Source: a gamma proteobacterium HTCC2207 | GTDB taxonomy: Bacteria > Pseudomonadota > Gammaproteobacteria > Pseudomonadales > Porticoccaceae | Direction: 5' to 3' | DNA: 64,000 bases | NCBI GenBank assembly: GCA_000153445.1 | Contig: CH672399.1 | Span: 278,996-342,995 of the forward strand | Part shown: positions 1 to 9,478 of the stretch, one piece after another | How positions within the stretch are numbered: position 1 is the stretch's first letter | Layout: the number at the start of each line of letters is the position of its first letter | Notes under the pieces: model-generated | Told to the model about the DNA's origin: nothing | Seen by the model: the letters and a program-made list of their open reading frames with translations, nothing else | Database searches by the model: none | Translations under genes and position numbers: made by a program

Positions 1-1
1 C

Positions 2-106
2 CGCGTCCTGGTTGGACCTTTTGATGATGCATCAAGCATGACTTATGCACGCACCAAACTAGCGGAAAACCAAATCGACAGCCTGCTTTTAAAACGCAAG
101 ATTTAG
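2..106 (+). CDS. C-terminal end of a SPOR-domain protein (5' truncated by window edge)
   Basis: A frame open to the left edge of the window encodes about 34 residues and stops at TAG (104-106). It contains RVLVGPF, which matches the last strand of SPOR domains, where R-V-x-V-G-P-F is the usual signature, followed by a short helix and a closing strand (SLLLKRKI). SPOR domains bind glycan strands of peptidoglycan that lack stem peptides, often in division or lytic-transglycosylase proteins. Which SPOR protein this is cannot be told because the N-terminus lies outside the window. It converges on the glutamine-synthetase-like gene on the other strand, with about 23 bases between them. Confidence 0.6.
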   Translation, partial: RVLVGPFDDASSMTYARTKLAENQIDSLLLKRKI

Positions 107-129
107 CAGCGCTTTAAATAGCCTTATAC

Positions 130-1488
130 TCAGAGGTAGGCATCGTACTCCAGCAGCGTCACGCGGCTATCAAACTCGGCTTTTTCACTGCGCTTGCTCT
201 GCGCATAAACCGTCTGAAACGCCTCGCCCAAATAACCCTCTACAAACTCAGACTGTTCAAAACGCTGCAATGCATCGCCCCAGAAGCGCGGCAGCTGTTG
301 CTCTGCTTTTATGGCCAATTCTCCAGCATCACCTACGATGGCCGCTGGCGGCAGTAGTTTTTTCTCAATGCCATGGAGCGCGGCAGCCAACATTGCCGCC
401 ACCGTTAAATAGACATTGGCATCAGCACCTGCAACCCGGTGCTCGATGCGCATAGCATGACCTTTCCCAGCAGGAATACGCAGCGCTGTAGTGCGATTTT
501 CATAACCCCAGGTGGGCGCTGTGGGCGCATAACAGCCGGGCACCAATCGTCTGCAGGAATTAATATTCGGTGCAAAGATCGCCATAGAGTCGGCCATATT
601 ATCGAGACAGCCGGCAACTGCATGGTGCAAGAGGTCACTGCCCTCAGGGGTGCCATTATCAAAGACATTGTTGCGGTTGTTGTCGATCAAACTAAAGTGG
701 ATATGCATGCCATTGCCCACATCATCAGCAAAGGGCTTGGCCATAAAGCTGGCCTGCTTACCCTGCTGATGAGCCACAGCGCGAATCGCTCTGCGTAACA
801 TACTGGCCTGATCACAAGCGCGCAGAGCGCAGTCCTGATAATGTAAATTAATCTCGCACTGAGAGGCGCCAAACTCACTAATTAAAGTATCTACCGGTAA
901 ATTCTGTTGCCCTGCGGTACTGTTAATGGCATCCATCAACGGGGCTATTTTGCGCATAGCCTCGATACCATAGGTAGCCCCTCCCAGTGCTGGCGATCCG
1001 TCGAGGGCGCGCTGAGTATGCTGGGGACGGCCAAATTGGTCGCGGTCGATTTCCAGCAGATGGAATTCCATCTCGCTGGCCACCACTGGGGTTAAGCCGA
1101 GCTTTGTATAGCGCGCTAAAACCTGTTGTAGGACGACTCTGGGATCGGCGGGATAGTCTGACTGACCATCGGGACTAAGCATAGAGACAATAATCTGCGC
1201 TGTGGGTCTACTAGCCCAGGGCACCACTGCCAGAGTTTCTGGGTGAGGCGTGCATATGCCGTCTGTATCGCCGGTTGCCGCTACCAACTGTTCGAGATCG
1301 CGGCCCCAGCAGTCCAGTGAGCATGTACTCTGCGGCATTTTATAGCCGCCCTCAAAGAGCTTATCAATCTGCTCCCGAGGCAGCCATTTGCCACGGTGGA
1401 TACCGTTTAGATCGTGAAGAATAACCTCGAAAGTCTCGACATCGGGATGGGTCTGTAAAAACTGCGTTAGCGCATCGATGGATTTCAT
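130..1488 (-). CDS. puuA: Glutamine synthetase family protein, probable gamma-glutamylpolyamine synthetase
   Basis: Predicted to ligate glutamate to putrescine or another polyamine using ATP, the first step of the gamma-glutamyl route of polyamine breakdown. The protein (about 452 residues) has the glutamine synthetase layout: an N-terminal beta-grasp part with DLNGIHRGKWLP, similar to the equivalent part of PuuA, then the catalytic barrel with GNGMHIHFSL, NRTTALRIP and HRVAGADANVYL for ATP, metal and glutamate binding. Length agrees with PuuA (472) more than with GlnA. The frame can be opened earlier at a TTG (1524) overlapping the upstream stop as TTGA; I prefer ATG 1488, which has a weak AGAG in front. 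It lies directly downstream of the sulfotransferase and is probably co-transcribed. A polyamine aminotransferase at 6.4 kb supports the assignment; another amine substrate is possible. Confidence 0.8.
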   Translation of the reverse strand: MKSIDALTQFLQTHPDVETFEVILHDLNGIHRGKWLPREQIDKLFEGGYKMPQSTCSLDCWGRDLEQLVAATGDTDGICTPHPETLAVVPWASRPTAQIIVSMLSPDGQSDYPADPRVVLQQVLARYTKLGLTPVVASEMEFHLLEIDRDQFGRPQHTQRALDGSPALGGATYGIEAMRKIAPLMDAINSTAGQQNLPVDTLISEFGASQCEINLHYQDCALRACDQASMLRRAIRAVAHQQGKQASFMAKPFADDVGNGMHIHFSLIDNNRNNVFDNGTPEGSDLLHHAVAGCLDNMADSMAIFAPNINSCRRLVPGCYAPTAPTWGYENRTTALRIPAGKGHAMRIEHRVAGADANVYLTVAAMLAAALHGIEKKLLPPAAIVGDAGELAIKAEQQLPRFWGDALQRFEQSEFVEGYLGEAFQTVYAQSKRSEKAEFDSRVTLLEYDAYL

Positions 1489-1520
1489 ATTGAGCTCTAT
1501 TTTTCCGGCGGTTGTGTTAA

Positions 1521-3557
1521 TCAAGTCTCGGCAAGATCACCCAGCGCATCTTTTAGCGGCTGTAAATGCTCTTCAAAGTGCTTCCAATAAGCCACAGCTG
1601 AAGTATAAATTGGCTGCCTAACCTGTTCGGAACTGGCGGTGTTGACTGCCCGCTCAGTCTCGTGGAAGCGCAAACATTGCTCTTCCATTGGCAGGCCACA
1701 ATAGTCTAATAGCGCCTCGACATTGGTCTCGAGATCCGCCACCACAGCTTCATAGTTAACCGAATAGATCTTCTCACCAAAGACTGTTTGCCAGTGCACC
1801 ATCAGGCGATGATAGTCGCGATAGTAGCGCCCCAAGTCCACTAGGTCGTAAGTAAAGTTTTGTCCCTCGGCCCACAGCTGTTTAAAGCAGCCAAAGCAGT
1901 TGTCGATAGGATTGCGCACAGTGTTGATAATCTTGGCATTGGGCATGGCCAATAAAATCAGTCCCACATAGAGAAAATTATTCGGTAGCTTGTCGATAAA
2001 AAACGGCGCATCAGTCTGACGATGACGCTGGGCCTGAGCTAAGAACTGTTCGGCCAATAATGGCCATTGCTCGGCCTTTAACTGCGCTGCACCCAAGGGG
2101 TAGTTATCGCGACACATTGGATTGGGCTTGCGGTTCAAGCGCTGGGCCAACCAGGGTATATAAGGCAACTCGCGAGTGCCCTCGACCTGTGAATGAGAGG
2201 CCAAAATTTGTTCTTGCAGGGTCGAGCCTGAACGCGGCAGACCCAGCACAAAAATGGCCGAGCTATCATCTAAACCATCATTGCTATGCTGCTGTAATAA
2301 CTGGGGAGTAAAGGTGGCAATAATCTGGTCCACCTGAGCTGAAAAGTCATCGGCGCTCCAGACTGCCGATTTCTGTTTAACACGATTTGCTGTCTGATAA
2401 GCATTAAACGCACCATTCCACTGCTGGCGATGCTCATAGGCTTTGCCGAGGGCATAGTTAAAGTGCACTACATCTTTGTCTTTGAGCGGTCTATTTCCAG
2501 GCTTTTTGTCCCCGAGCTTTTTATCCTCGCGCTTTTTATCAAAAGCCAATAATGCCTCCATGCTGGCCACTTCACTATCACTAAAACGGTAAGTTTTAAG
2601 ATTTGATAATGACCAGGCTGCCTCGCCAAAGCTGCTATCTAGTTCCATACAGCGACGCAGGCATTGGATAGATTCATCCTGCCTACCGAGCGTTTTCAAG
2701 GCACTACCTTTTTGCGCCAACGCGGAAATATTGTCTGGGCTCTGTCGCAACACCGCATCGTACTGGCCAAGGGCATCAGCAAAGCGATTATCCCGAAGAA
2801 AAATGCTTCCCAAAAGCATCTGCGCCTCCTCCAGATGCGGCTCGATATCCAACACCCGCTGCACAGCCTCTTGGGCTTCAACCAGCTGATCCTGCCTAGC
2901 CAGTGCGGAACTCAGTTTTAACCACCACTTTGCTTGCTCTGGCATTTTTCGCACCAGCGAGCGAGCCAGCTCTTCGGCCCAGCGCGCGCGGCCGCTTTCG
3001 AGGGCGCGATTAATTAAAAATTCTTTGGCGCCAACCTGTTCTGGGTCCGCCTCTAGCACTTCTTTACAGAGAGCCTCGGCTCTTTCCGATCCCCTTTCCT
3101 CCCGAGCATCAGTGGAGAGCCTATAGGCTTCAATAACTTTTTCTTTGAGCACTTGATGCTGTTGATTGACCCAATCCACCGCCGCCGACTGAGTGGTTTT
3201 ACCCTGCTGTTTAAGCACTTCGGCAAGTAGCTTGTTGGCGGCCTTGAGGCTTGAATTTAGCTGCAGTGCTCGACGCAATGACTGCTCAGCGAGTGGATAT
3301 TTCTCAAGGGACAATTGGACTTTTCCGAGATCGGCCCAGGCATGGGCAAAATCATTAGCAATACTCAGGACTGTTTGAAATCCAGCCTCGGCTCGGGCTA
3401 GTTCACCGCGGTTTTGCCAAACCTGGGCCTGAAGCCTGAGAGTGTTAACTTCTCTGGGATTAACAGCCAACAAACGCTGACAAATAGATTCACAACCCTC
3501 CAGATCACCTTCGCGCAATGCCGCTAAAGCTTTAAAGAACTGTTGTTGCGGATCCAT
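1521..3557 (-). CDS. TPR-repeat protein with C-terminal sulfotransferase domain
   Basis: A two-part cytoplasmic protein of about 678 residues. The N-terminal 400 residues are tetratricopeptide repeats (recurrent patterns such as ARAEAGFQTVL, PLAEQSLRRALQL and DALGQYDAVLRQSP). The C-terminal third is a PAPS-dependent sulfotransferase fold: IFVLGLPRSGSTL is the 5'-phosphosulfate loop and IINTVRNPIDNCFGCF resembles the 3'-phosphate binding region. TPR-sulfotransferases of this type are common in marine proteobacteria; the acceptor (protein, lipid or glycan) is unknown. The frame opens at GTG 3590, but that start would place its ribosome site inside the terminator hairpin, so ATG 3557 is preferred. 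It ends overlapping the possible early start of the glutamine-synthetase-like gene, suggesting one transcript; why these two are paired is not clear. Confidence 0.85.
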   Translation of the reverse strand: MDPQQQFFKALAALREGDLEGCESICQRLLAVNPREVNTLRLQAQVWQNRGELARAEAGFQTVLSIANDFAHAWADLGKVQLSLEKYPLAEQSLRRALQLNSSLKAANKLLAEVLKQQGKTTQSAAVDWVNQQHQVLKEKVIEAYRLSTDAREERGSERAEALCKEVLEADPEQVGAKEFLINRALESGRARWAEELARSLVRKMPEQAKWWLKLSSALARQDQLVEAQEAVQRVLDIEPHLEEAQMLLGSIFLRDNRFADALGQYDAVLRQSPDNISALAQKGSALKTLGRQDESIQCLRRCMELDSSFGEAAWSLSNLKTYRFSDSEVASMEALLAFDKKREDKKLGDKKPGNRPLKDKDVVHFNYALGKAYEHRQQWNGAFNAYQTANRVKQKSAVWSADDFSAQVDQIIATFTPQLLQQHSNDGLDDSSAIFVLGLPRSGSTLQEQILASHSQVEGTRELPYIPWLAQRLNRKPNPMCRDNYPLGAAQLKAEQWPLLAEQFLAQAQRHRQTDAPFFIDKLPNNFLYVGLILLAMPNAKIINTVRNPIDNCFGCFKQLWAEGQNFTYDLVDLGRYYRDYHRLMVHWQTVFGEKIYSVNYEAVVADLETNVEALLDYCGLPMEEQCLRFHETERAVNTASSEQVRQPIYTSAVAYWKHFEEHLQPLKDALGDLAET

Positions 3558-3599
3558 ATACTGATCTCGAGGTGGTTTATTATTTTTCACAGTCTACAA

Positions 3600-3628
3600 A
3601 AAAACAGCCGAGAATGTCGGCTGTTTTT
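3600..3628 (-). terminator. Rho-independent terminator after the TonB-dependent receptor gene
   Basis: An 11-base perfect stem (acagccga with tcggctgt plus flanking A-T pairs) with a five-base loop. On the minus strand it is followed by a run of T. It sits between the receptor gene's stop (3662) and the sulfotransferase gene, so it ends the receptor transcript and separates the two units. The flanking A and T tracts mean it could work in both directions. Confidence 0.85.
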
Positions 3629-3661
3629 AGGGGCTGATAGATGACTAGAAAAAGCCTGAGG

Positions 3662-5962
3662 TTAAAATTTATACGCTAGATCCAGACCCATACGACGCGG
3701 CTCCGAGAAGCCAAAGTAATGAGGGGCAATAATGCCATCCGCCGGCGCTACGCCCTTGTAGTAAAACGTATCAAATACATTATTGACCCAAACCGTCATA
3801 CTCCAATTGTCCGAGCTGTCATAGCCTACACGCAGATTGCTCACAGTAAACTCATCCAACATTATCGGCTCTCGAGAAAAGTCACCAAACCCTGGGCTTG
3901 CGCCCTGATGGAAGGTTTCCCACGTCAGATTAAGATCGCCACCTTCAATAGGTCGACTATAAGTCGCAACCAAGGCGGCACTAAAGTCCACCGTGCCCGG
4001 CAACATAGCGCCAGTACAGTCATCTTCACAGAAGTCAGCGGAGAGGCTGGAGTTGGGTTTGGTTAACTCAGAGTCAGCCCAGGCTAAGCCGAGATAAATA
4101 TCCACGTTATCGGTGGGCAGGTAACGCATATCCAACTCTAAGCCAGAGCCTTCCGCATCACCTACATTGGCCACGGTGTAGCGGCCATCCACATAATAGC
4201 CAGACTGCATACCGTCAAACTGGTAGCTGTAAAGAGCAGCATTCAACTGCATCTGACCATCTAAAAACTGACCTTTTAAACCCAGCTCTAAATTGGTGAC
4301 TTCTTCTTTATCAAAGCTTGCCAGAGAGGGGTCAAAATCTAGGGCATCTTCACCGTCCAAGTCATCGACGGCAATATCGTCGGCAAAGGACAGTTCCATG
4401 GTATTAAAACCACCGGCTTTGTAGCCCGTTGAATAGGTGGCGTAGGTTGATACCTCGTCGCTGAGTTGGTAATTCACTGCAGCGCGAACCGAGGTATTCG
4501 TCCACTTATCGTTGCCCTGAACAAAATCAGAGGTGTAGAACGGGAAGGTATACCAGGTGGCATTGCGTTCTTCGCCGCCAAAATTCTGGGCAAAATCACG
4601 ATTATCCTCGGTATAGCGCGCCCCGACTATAAAGTCTAAGTCTTCATTAACGTGGAAGGTGGCATCGCCATAGAGACCCCAACCGTCATATTCCGCATCC
4701 ACATCAACCGAATCATTGCGTGTGCCAATGCCAACAATGGGATCGTACTCATAGTATTCATAGAGCGTTGCGCAATCGGTAATATCGTCATATTCGTAAT
4801 AGGTGCCGTAGGCTGCACAAAAGGTATCTTCATCCAGAGTTTGATTAAAGCGTACCTTGAGCTCTTCTTTGTACCAAGAGGCGCCGACAAACCAACTTAC
4901 ACTGTCAGTCTCTTTGTTGATGCGGAACTCTTGGCTAAAGTAGTCCTGCTCTTGAATCTGATTGTAGTTAGACAGGAAGCTACTGCCGCCATCAAAATCT
5001 TCAAGGTAGTAGTAGTTATGCCCGCGTAAACCGGTGGTTGAGCTAAGCGTATAGTCATTGCCCAGATCCACTTCAACATTCAGGGTGACACCCCATACTT
5101 CACCCTCATCAATTAGATCGGACGAACTAACATCCGACGTAAACTGATCTTCAGCGGCATCGGTGCTGTAAAAAGGCAGGCCTGTTTCATCGGGATCAAA
5201 GGCCTGATAAATAGTCGGCGGTCCCTGACGATCTTCATACTCCAGCATCAATGTGCTGGTGATATCGTCATTTTCAAAGGCAAGGGTATAGCGAGCGGCG
5301 GTATTTTCTACTCCGCCAGTCTGCTGACCATCATTGATATTGGTCACCCAGCCATCCTGCTGCTGGTGATAGACCGCCAAACGGCCACTAAACTGATCAT
5401 TGATCGGCGTGTTTATAACCGCCGTGACTTCACCGTAGCCATCTTGGCCAAAGCCAATATCTATGGATCCTCCGGCCTCACCAGTAGGCTTAGCCGTAGT
5501 AATCGAGATTGCTCCTGAGGAGGCGTTGCGGCCAAACAATGTGCCCTGAGGGCCCTTGACCACTTCGACCATTTCGACATCAAAGAAACTGGATACAGCA
5601 CCACCGGTTCGGCCCAGATAGATGCCGTCTTGGTAGAGACCAATCGAGGGCTCAGCACCAACACCAAAATCATTGGTACTGATGCCACGAACATTCATCG
5701 AATCGAGAAAAGAGTCATCCGTATCACCGGATACACCCGGGGTTAACAGAGCTACCTGTTTGGCATCGGAAATCTGCGCTTTTTCAATAAAGCTGCCGCT
5801 GAATGCGGAAACCGAAATAGGCACATCCTGAAGCGACTGCTGGCGTTTTTGTGTCGTGACAATGATCTCTTCGATCTGTGCAGCAGACAGCTGTCCGGCA
5901 CTCAAGGTTGCAGCGGCCACTGCCGCTGAGATCAAGGTTTTTCTAATTTTAGTGTGCGTCAT
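3662..5962 (-). CDS. TonB-dependent outer-membrane receptor
   Basis: Outer-membrane beta-barrel that imports a bound ligand using TonB and the proton-motive force. The 766-residue product has a signal peptide ending near QLSAAQ, a TonB-box-like EEIIVTTQKR immediately after it, a plug domain with VRGIS and VKGPQGTLFGRNASSGAI, then a long barrel ending in an aromatic residue (LAYKF). The plug and barrel features match the large receptor family often called iron complex receptors, many of which in marine bacteria carry carbohydrates, B12 or steroids instead; the ligand is not readable. ATG 5962 was chosen because GGGAGAG lies seven bases before it, whereas an upstream ATG adds residues before the signal peptide. 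It is transcribed divergently from the putrescine-type aminotransferase and ends in a good terminator. Confidence 0.9.
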   Translation of the reverse strand: MTHTKIRKTLISAAVAAATLSAGQLSAAQIEEIIVTTQKRQQSLQDVPISVSAFSGSFIEKAQISDAKQVALLTPGVSGDTDDSFLDSMNVRGISTNDFGVGAEPSIGLYQDGIYLGRTGGAVSSFFDVEMVEVVKGPQGTLFGRNASSGAISITTAKPTGEAGGSIDIGFGQDGYGEVTAVINTPINDQFSGRLAVYHQQQDGWVTNINDGQQTGGVENTAARYTLAFENDDITSTLMLEYEDRQGPPTIYQAFDPDETGLPFYSTDAAEDQFTSDVSSSDLIDEGEVWGVTLNVEVDLGNDYTLSSTTGLRGHNYYYLEDFDGGSSFLSNYNQIQEQDYFSQEFRINKETDSVSWFVGASWYKEELKVRFNQTLDEDTFCAAYGTYYEYDDITDCATLYEYYEYDPIVGIGTRNDSVDVDAEYDGWGLYGDATFHVNEDLDFIVGARYTEDNRDFAQNFGGEERNATWYTFPFYTSDFVQGNDKWTNTSVRAAVNYQLSDEVSTYATYSTGYKAGGFNTMELSFADDIAVDDLDGEDALDFDPSLASFDKEEVTNLELGLKGQFLDGQMQLNAALYSYQFDGMQSGYYVDGRYTVANVGDAEGSGLELDMRYLPTDNVDIYLGLAWADSELTKPNSSLSADFCEDDCTGAMLPGTVDFSAALVATYSRPIEGGDLNLTWETFHQGASPGFGDFSREPIMLDEFTVSNLRVGYDSSDNWSMTVWVNNVFDTFYYKGVAPADGIIAPHYFGFSEPRRMGLDLAYKF

Positions 5963-6377
5963 AGCAACTCTCCCAGTAAACATCGTCGGCAATTTTTTGC
6001 CTTGTTTGTTGTAAAATTGGCGGTTTAAAATGAGTGTTAAGATCGCTTATTAAAGCGTTCGCTGTAAAATCACTCGCGTGCCTCATCAGGCCCTTGAGCC
6101 ACACAGTGAGGAGTACGGTTTCCCAGCGCTGTTCAGTGCTGCTAAGTGTATAGCCAGCCCTCGCCGCCGACCAGATTTTTTTTACCCGTTTGAGCATTTG
6201 TTTTCGGCCTGAGCTAGCGCCTCTAGCCCCACCCACATATTAATAGCCATCCCTTATTAACCACCCCTTTGGGTACATGACCCAATAGGCTTTCTATGAT
6301 GATATAAGTCTTTAGCATCACCCCCCATAAATTCCCTAAAACCGGTGAAACCAAACCTTAACGCAAGTGCGAATATC
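5963..6377. promoter_or_regulatory. Divergent intergenic region with an operator-like dyad
   Basis: About 415 bases without a convincing gene lie between the receptor and aminotransferase starts and must hold both promoters. A perfect inverted repeat TTGGGT-5 nt-ACCCAA occurs at 6269-6285, about 90 bases before the aminotransferase start, the size and symmetry of a dimeric regulator site. A TATGAT at about 6294 could be a -10 element, but I see no good -35. The open frame on the minus strand at 5949-6236 has basic, low-information content and is not supported. Confidence 0.35.
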
Positions 6378-7742
6378 ATGACCAAAAACCGAACTACCCA
6401 ACAATGGCAAGATCTAGATACGCAGCGGCATCTGCATCCCTTTACTGATTTTGATCAGTATGCGAAGAAGCCTGGGCACATTATTAACCGTGCTGAGCAT
6501 ATCTATATCTACGACACCGACGACAATCAGATACTCGATGGGATGTCTGGGCTATGGTGCTGCAGTCTCGGTTACAGCCAACCGGCGATTGCCGAGGCGG
6601 TGAGTCGTCAATTCGAGCAATTGCCCTACTACAATAATTTCTTTCAGTGCAGCAACGCGCCGGCGGTTGAGCTTGCTGAGCGTCTGGTGGATATGGCACC
6701 TGAGCGCTTTACCCATGTGTTTTTTACCGGCTCGGGTTCGGAGGCCAATGACACTAACATTCGCCTGGTGCGGCGCTACTGGGATCTGCAAGACAAGCCC
6801 AACAAGCGGATTATTATTTCGCGCAAAAATGCCTATCACGGCAGCACCATCGCCTCTGCCAGCCTCGGTGGTTTCAAGTCTGTCCACCAGCAGTTTGAAA
6901 CCCTACCCTACGTTGAGCATATAGTGGATCCCAATTGGTTCGTAAATGGCGGCGATCTCAGCCCTGAAGAGTTTGGTCTGCAAGCGGCGCGAGCACTGGA
7001 AGAAAAAATTGATCAGATCGGTGAAGAAAATATTGCCGCGTTTATTGCCGAGCCGATTCAGGGTGCCGGAGGCGTTATTGTGCCGCCCGACAGCTACTGG
7101 CCAGAGGTCAGTCGCATTCTTAAAGCCAGGGATATTCTGTTTATCAGCGATGAAGTGATCTGTGGTTTTGGTCGCACCGGCAGTCTGTTCGGCTGTCAAA
7201 CTCTGGGTACAGAACCCGACTTAATAACCTTTGCCAAGGCGGTTACCAATGGCTTCCAGCCGCTGGGTGGCGTTTTAGTCAGCGATAAAGTTGCCAGCGT
7301 GATTACTGCCAAAGGTGGCGAATTTGCCCATGGTTTTACCTATTCCGGCCATCCGATCGCCTGTGCCGCGGCAATGGCGACATTAGATATTATGCAAAGT
7401 GATAATATTTTCCAAACTGTGCATGATCACAGCGCACCCTATCTGCAAAAGCGCTGGGCAGAACTGGGGCAACATCCGATTGTCGGCCATACCCGAGGGT
7501 TGGGCATGTTTGGCTCCATGGAGTTGGTGCGCAACAAAGAAACCCGTGAACGGTTGGCGCCGGATCAGGTCTCGGGGGGCGTCTGTCGGGACCTATCCAT
7601 TGCCAATGGTCTAGTAATGCGCGCCGTAGGCGACTCAATGATTATCTCGCCGCCACTGATCTGCAGTCATGCCGAGATTGACACTATTATTGATCGCGTA
7701 ACTCAGGCGTTAGACCAGACTGCAGAGTACTTCTCGGTATAG
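6378..7742 (+). CDS. spuC: Class III aminotransferase, putrescine/diamine-pyruvate transaminase type
   Basis: PLP-dependent aminotransferase of about 454 residues predicted to move the terminal amino group of putrescine or a similar amine to pyruvate. The chain closely follows SpuC from memory: HPFTDFDQY near the start, MSGLWCCSLGY, VFFTGSGSEANDT for the cofactor phosphate, NAYHGST, AEPIQGAGGVIVPP, FISDEVICGFGRTG with the PLP-ring Asp, then TFAKAVTNGFQPLGG with the Schiff-base Lys. The frame opens at GTG 6345, but the family usually begins at about the ATG 6378. Gamma-glutamylpolyamine synthetase in the same window suggests polyamine breakdown by two parallel routes, although other omega-amines are possible substrates. 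No ribosome site is obvious for either start. Confidence 0.85.
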   Translation: MTKNRTTQQWQDLDTQRHLHPFTDFDQYAKKPGHIINRAEHIYIYDTDDNQILDGMSGLWCCSLGYSQPAIAEAVSRQFEQLPYYNNFFQCSNAPAVELAERLVDMAPERFTHVFFTGSGSEANDTNIRLVRRYWDLQDKPNKRIIISRKNAYHGSTIASASLGGFKSVHQQFETLPYVEHIVDPNWFVNGGDLSPEEFGLQAARALEEKIDQIGEENIAAFIAEPIQGAGGVIVPPDSYWPEVSRILKARDILFISDEVICGFGRTGSLFGCQTLGTEPDLITFAKAVTNGFQPLGGVLVSDKVASVITAKGGEFAHGFTYSGHPIACAAAMATLDIMQSDNIFQTVHDHSAPYLQKRWAELGQHPIVGHTRGLGMFGSMELVRNKETRERLAPDQVSGGVCRDLSIANGLVMRAVGDSMIISPPLICSHAEIDTIIDRVTQALDQTAEYFSV

Positions 7743-7970
7743 AGTCCGGCCTGCGCCAGCAGCCTTATGCGCCTTATTGGCACCATTCTGCTGTCAAACA
7801 AACATTTAGTCGTACCAGGCTGCCGAGAAAGGTAGATAGATCGCTGCCGTGCTGGTAAGTTAGAGGCCTTCTGCGCAGGGGGCGCGGAGGTCGCTAGCGC
7901 ACACTGCGTCGATTTGGATTGCAGTTAAAGTAAGCTTCTCGAGATCTAAAAAATAATAACTGAGACATAT

Positions 7971-9437
7971 ATGAACAGACCTCTGGTAAAACCCAGCCTT
8001 GTCGACGCCCTAATTCCCGTTATCCTATTGATCGCCATGCTCGCCGGCACTGTGTATGTGTTCGGTCTCGACTCCTCTGGACCCAATCAAGTGGCCCTGT
8101 CTTTGGCTGCTGCGATAGCCGCGCTAATCGGCATCAAGAATGGTTTGAGTTGGAAGGACATAGAGCAGGGCATGATCGACACCATTACTGTGTCACTGCC
8201 GGCAATCCTTATTCTGTTTATGGTCGGCGCCCTGATCGGCAGCTGGATTCTCGCTGGTACGGTACCGAGCATGATCTACTACGGCGTTGAAATTATGTCG
8301 CCGGACTACTTTTATATGACCTGCTGTCTGGTCTGCGCCCTGATCGGGTTTAGTGTTGGCAGCTCATGGACCGTAGCGGGAACTCTGGGCATTGGCTTTA
8401 TGGGCATTGCCGCGGCGCTGGATCTGTCGCTGCCAATCAGTGCTGGAGCCATTATTTCAGGAGCCTATTTTGGCGACAAATTATCGCCACTCTCGGATAC
8501 CACCAACCTTGCGGCGGCGGTTACCAACAGCGATCTGTTTGATCATATTCAGCATATGCTGTGGACCACTATCCCGAGTTTCATTATTGCCTTAGCACTC
8601 TTTTTTATTCTCGGTATGGGCAGTGATATCAATGTCAAAGTAGATGATATTGAGATTCTTCAGGCTGCGATGCAGCAAGCCTTTTTAGTGAACCCCCTGA
8701 TGCTCGCGCCGCTAGTCATGCTTTTGGTGATGGCGGTAATGCGCAAGCCAGCACTGTCGACACTTATTTGTGGAGTAGTGGCCGGCTGTGTCTTTGCCGT
8801 GGTATTTCAATGGGATGCGGTGATTGCTCTGGCGGCAGACTCAAACCTAAGCAGCTCCGCGGCGATTTTCAAGGGCCTGTTCACAGCCATGTTCCTGGGC
8901 TTTAGCTCGGCGAGTGGCAACGAATCTATGGATGCGCTGCTGTCTAAGGGCGGTATGGAAAGTATGCTATTGACCATCGGGTTGATTATCAATGCCATGG
9001 CTTTTGGTGGCGCAATGGCTCGCACCGGCCTGTTGGAACGCATAGTGGAAGCCGCGCTGAGCCGAGTAATATCTGCCGGCGGGCTGATCACTACGACCAT
9101 CGGCACCTGTATAGGAACCAACGTTTTGGCTGCCGATCAGTATCTGTCAATTGTGATTCCCGGGCAGATGTTTTCCGACGCCTACAAGCGTCGCAATCTA
9201 AAAGCCATTAATCTTTCGCGCACTCTAGAGGACTCTGGAACCCTGACATCGGTACTGGTGCCCTGGAACACCTGCGGTGCATTTATGTCGGCAACATTGG
9301 GCGTCAGCACCTTTTACTATGCGCCCTACGCGTTTTTTAATCTCTGCTGCCCACTCATTGCCATGGTTTATGGTTTTTATCAGATTAAGTTGCCGCTGAT
9401 TACTGAGCCGGAAGCGTCCGCGCCAAACAACGGCTAA
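7971..9437 (+). CDS. nhaC: NhaC-family sodium/proton antiporter
   Basis: Inner-membrane transporter of 488 residues with about eleven to twelve hydrophobic helices. The motif GAYFGDKLSPLSDTTNLAA is the strongly conserved signature of the NhaC family, and a second half-repeat shows CIGTNVLAADQYLSIVIPGQ. Members exchange sodium for protons, and relatives exchange malate/lactate or take up amino acids. Length is normal. It is followed after 41 bases by an exported M28 peptidase and an M20 hydrolase; together they may be an amino-acid or peptide use cluster in which the transporter carries the product, so the substrate may not be only sodium. Confidence 0.8.
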   Translation: MNRPLVKPSLVDALIPVILLIAMLAGTVYVFGLDSSGPNQVALSLAAAIAALIGIKNGLSWKDIEQGMIDTITVSLPAILILFMVGALIGSWILAGTVPSMIYYGVEIMSPDYFYMTCCLVCALIGFSVGSSWTVAGTLGIGFMGIAAALDLSLPISAGAIISGAYFGDKLSPLSDTTNLAAAVTNSDLFDHIQHMLWTTIPSFIIALALFFILGMGSDINVKVDDIEILQAAMQQAFLVNPLMLAPLVMLLVMAVMRKPALSTLICGVVAGCVFAVVFQWDAVIALAADSNLSSSAAIFKGLFTAMFLGFSSASGNESMDALLSKGGMESMLLTIGLIINAMAFGGAMARTGLLERIVEAALSRVISAGGLITTTIGTCIGTNVLAADQYLSIVIPGQMFSDAYKRRNLKAINLSRTLEDSGTLTSVLVPWNTCGAFMSATLGVSTFYYAPYAFFNLCCPLIAMVYGFYQIKLPLITEPEASAPNNG

Positions 9438-9478
9438 GCTATTTTGATAAATCCCGCAAAAGAGCTGTATCAATAAAT

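Noticed and set aside
5949..6236. 95-residue open frame on the minus strand upstream of the receptor
   Set aside because: Overlaps the receptor's ribosome site and start; composition is not protein-like, and no signal or motif is seen.
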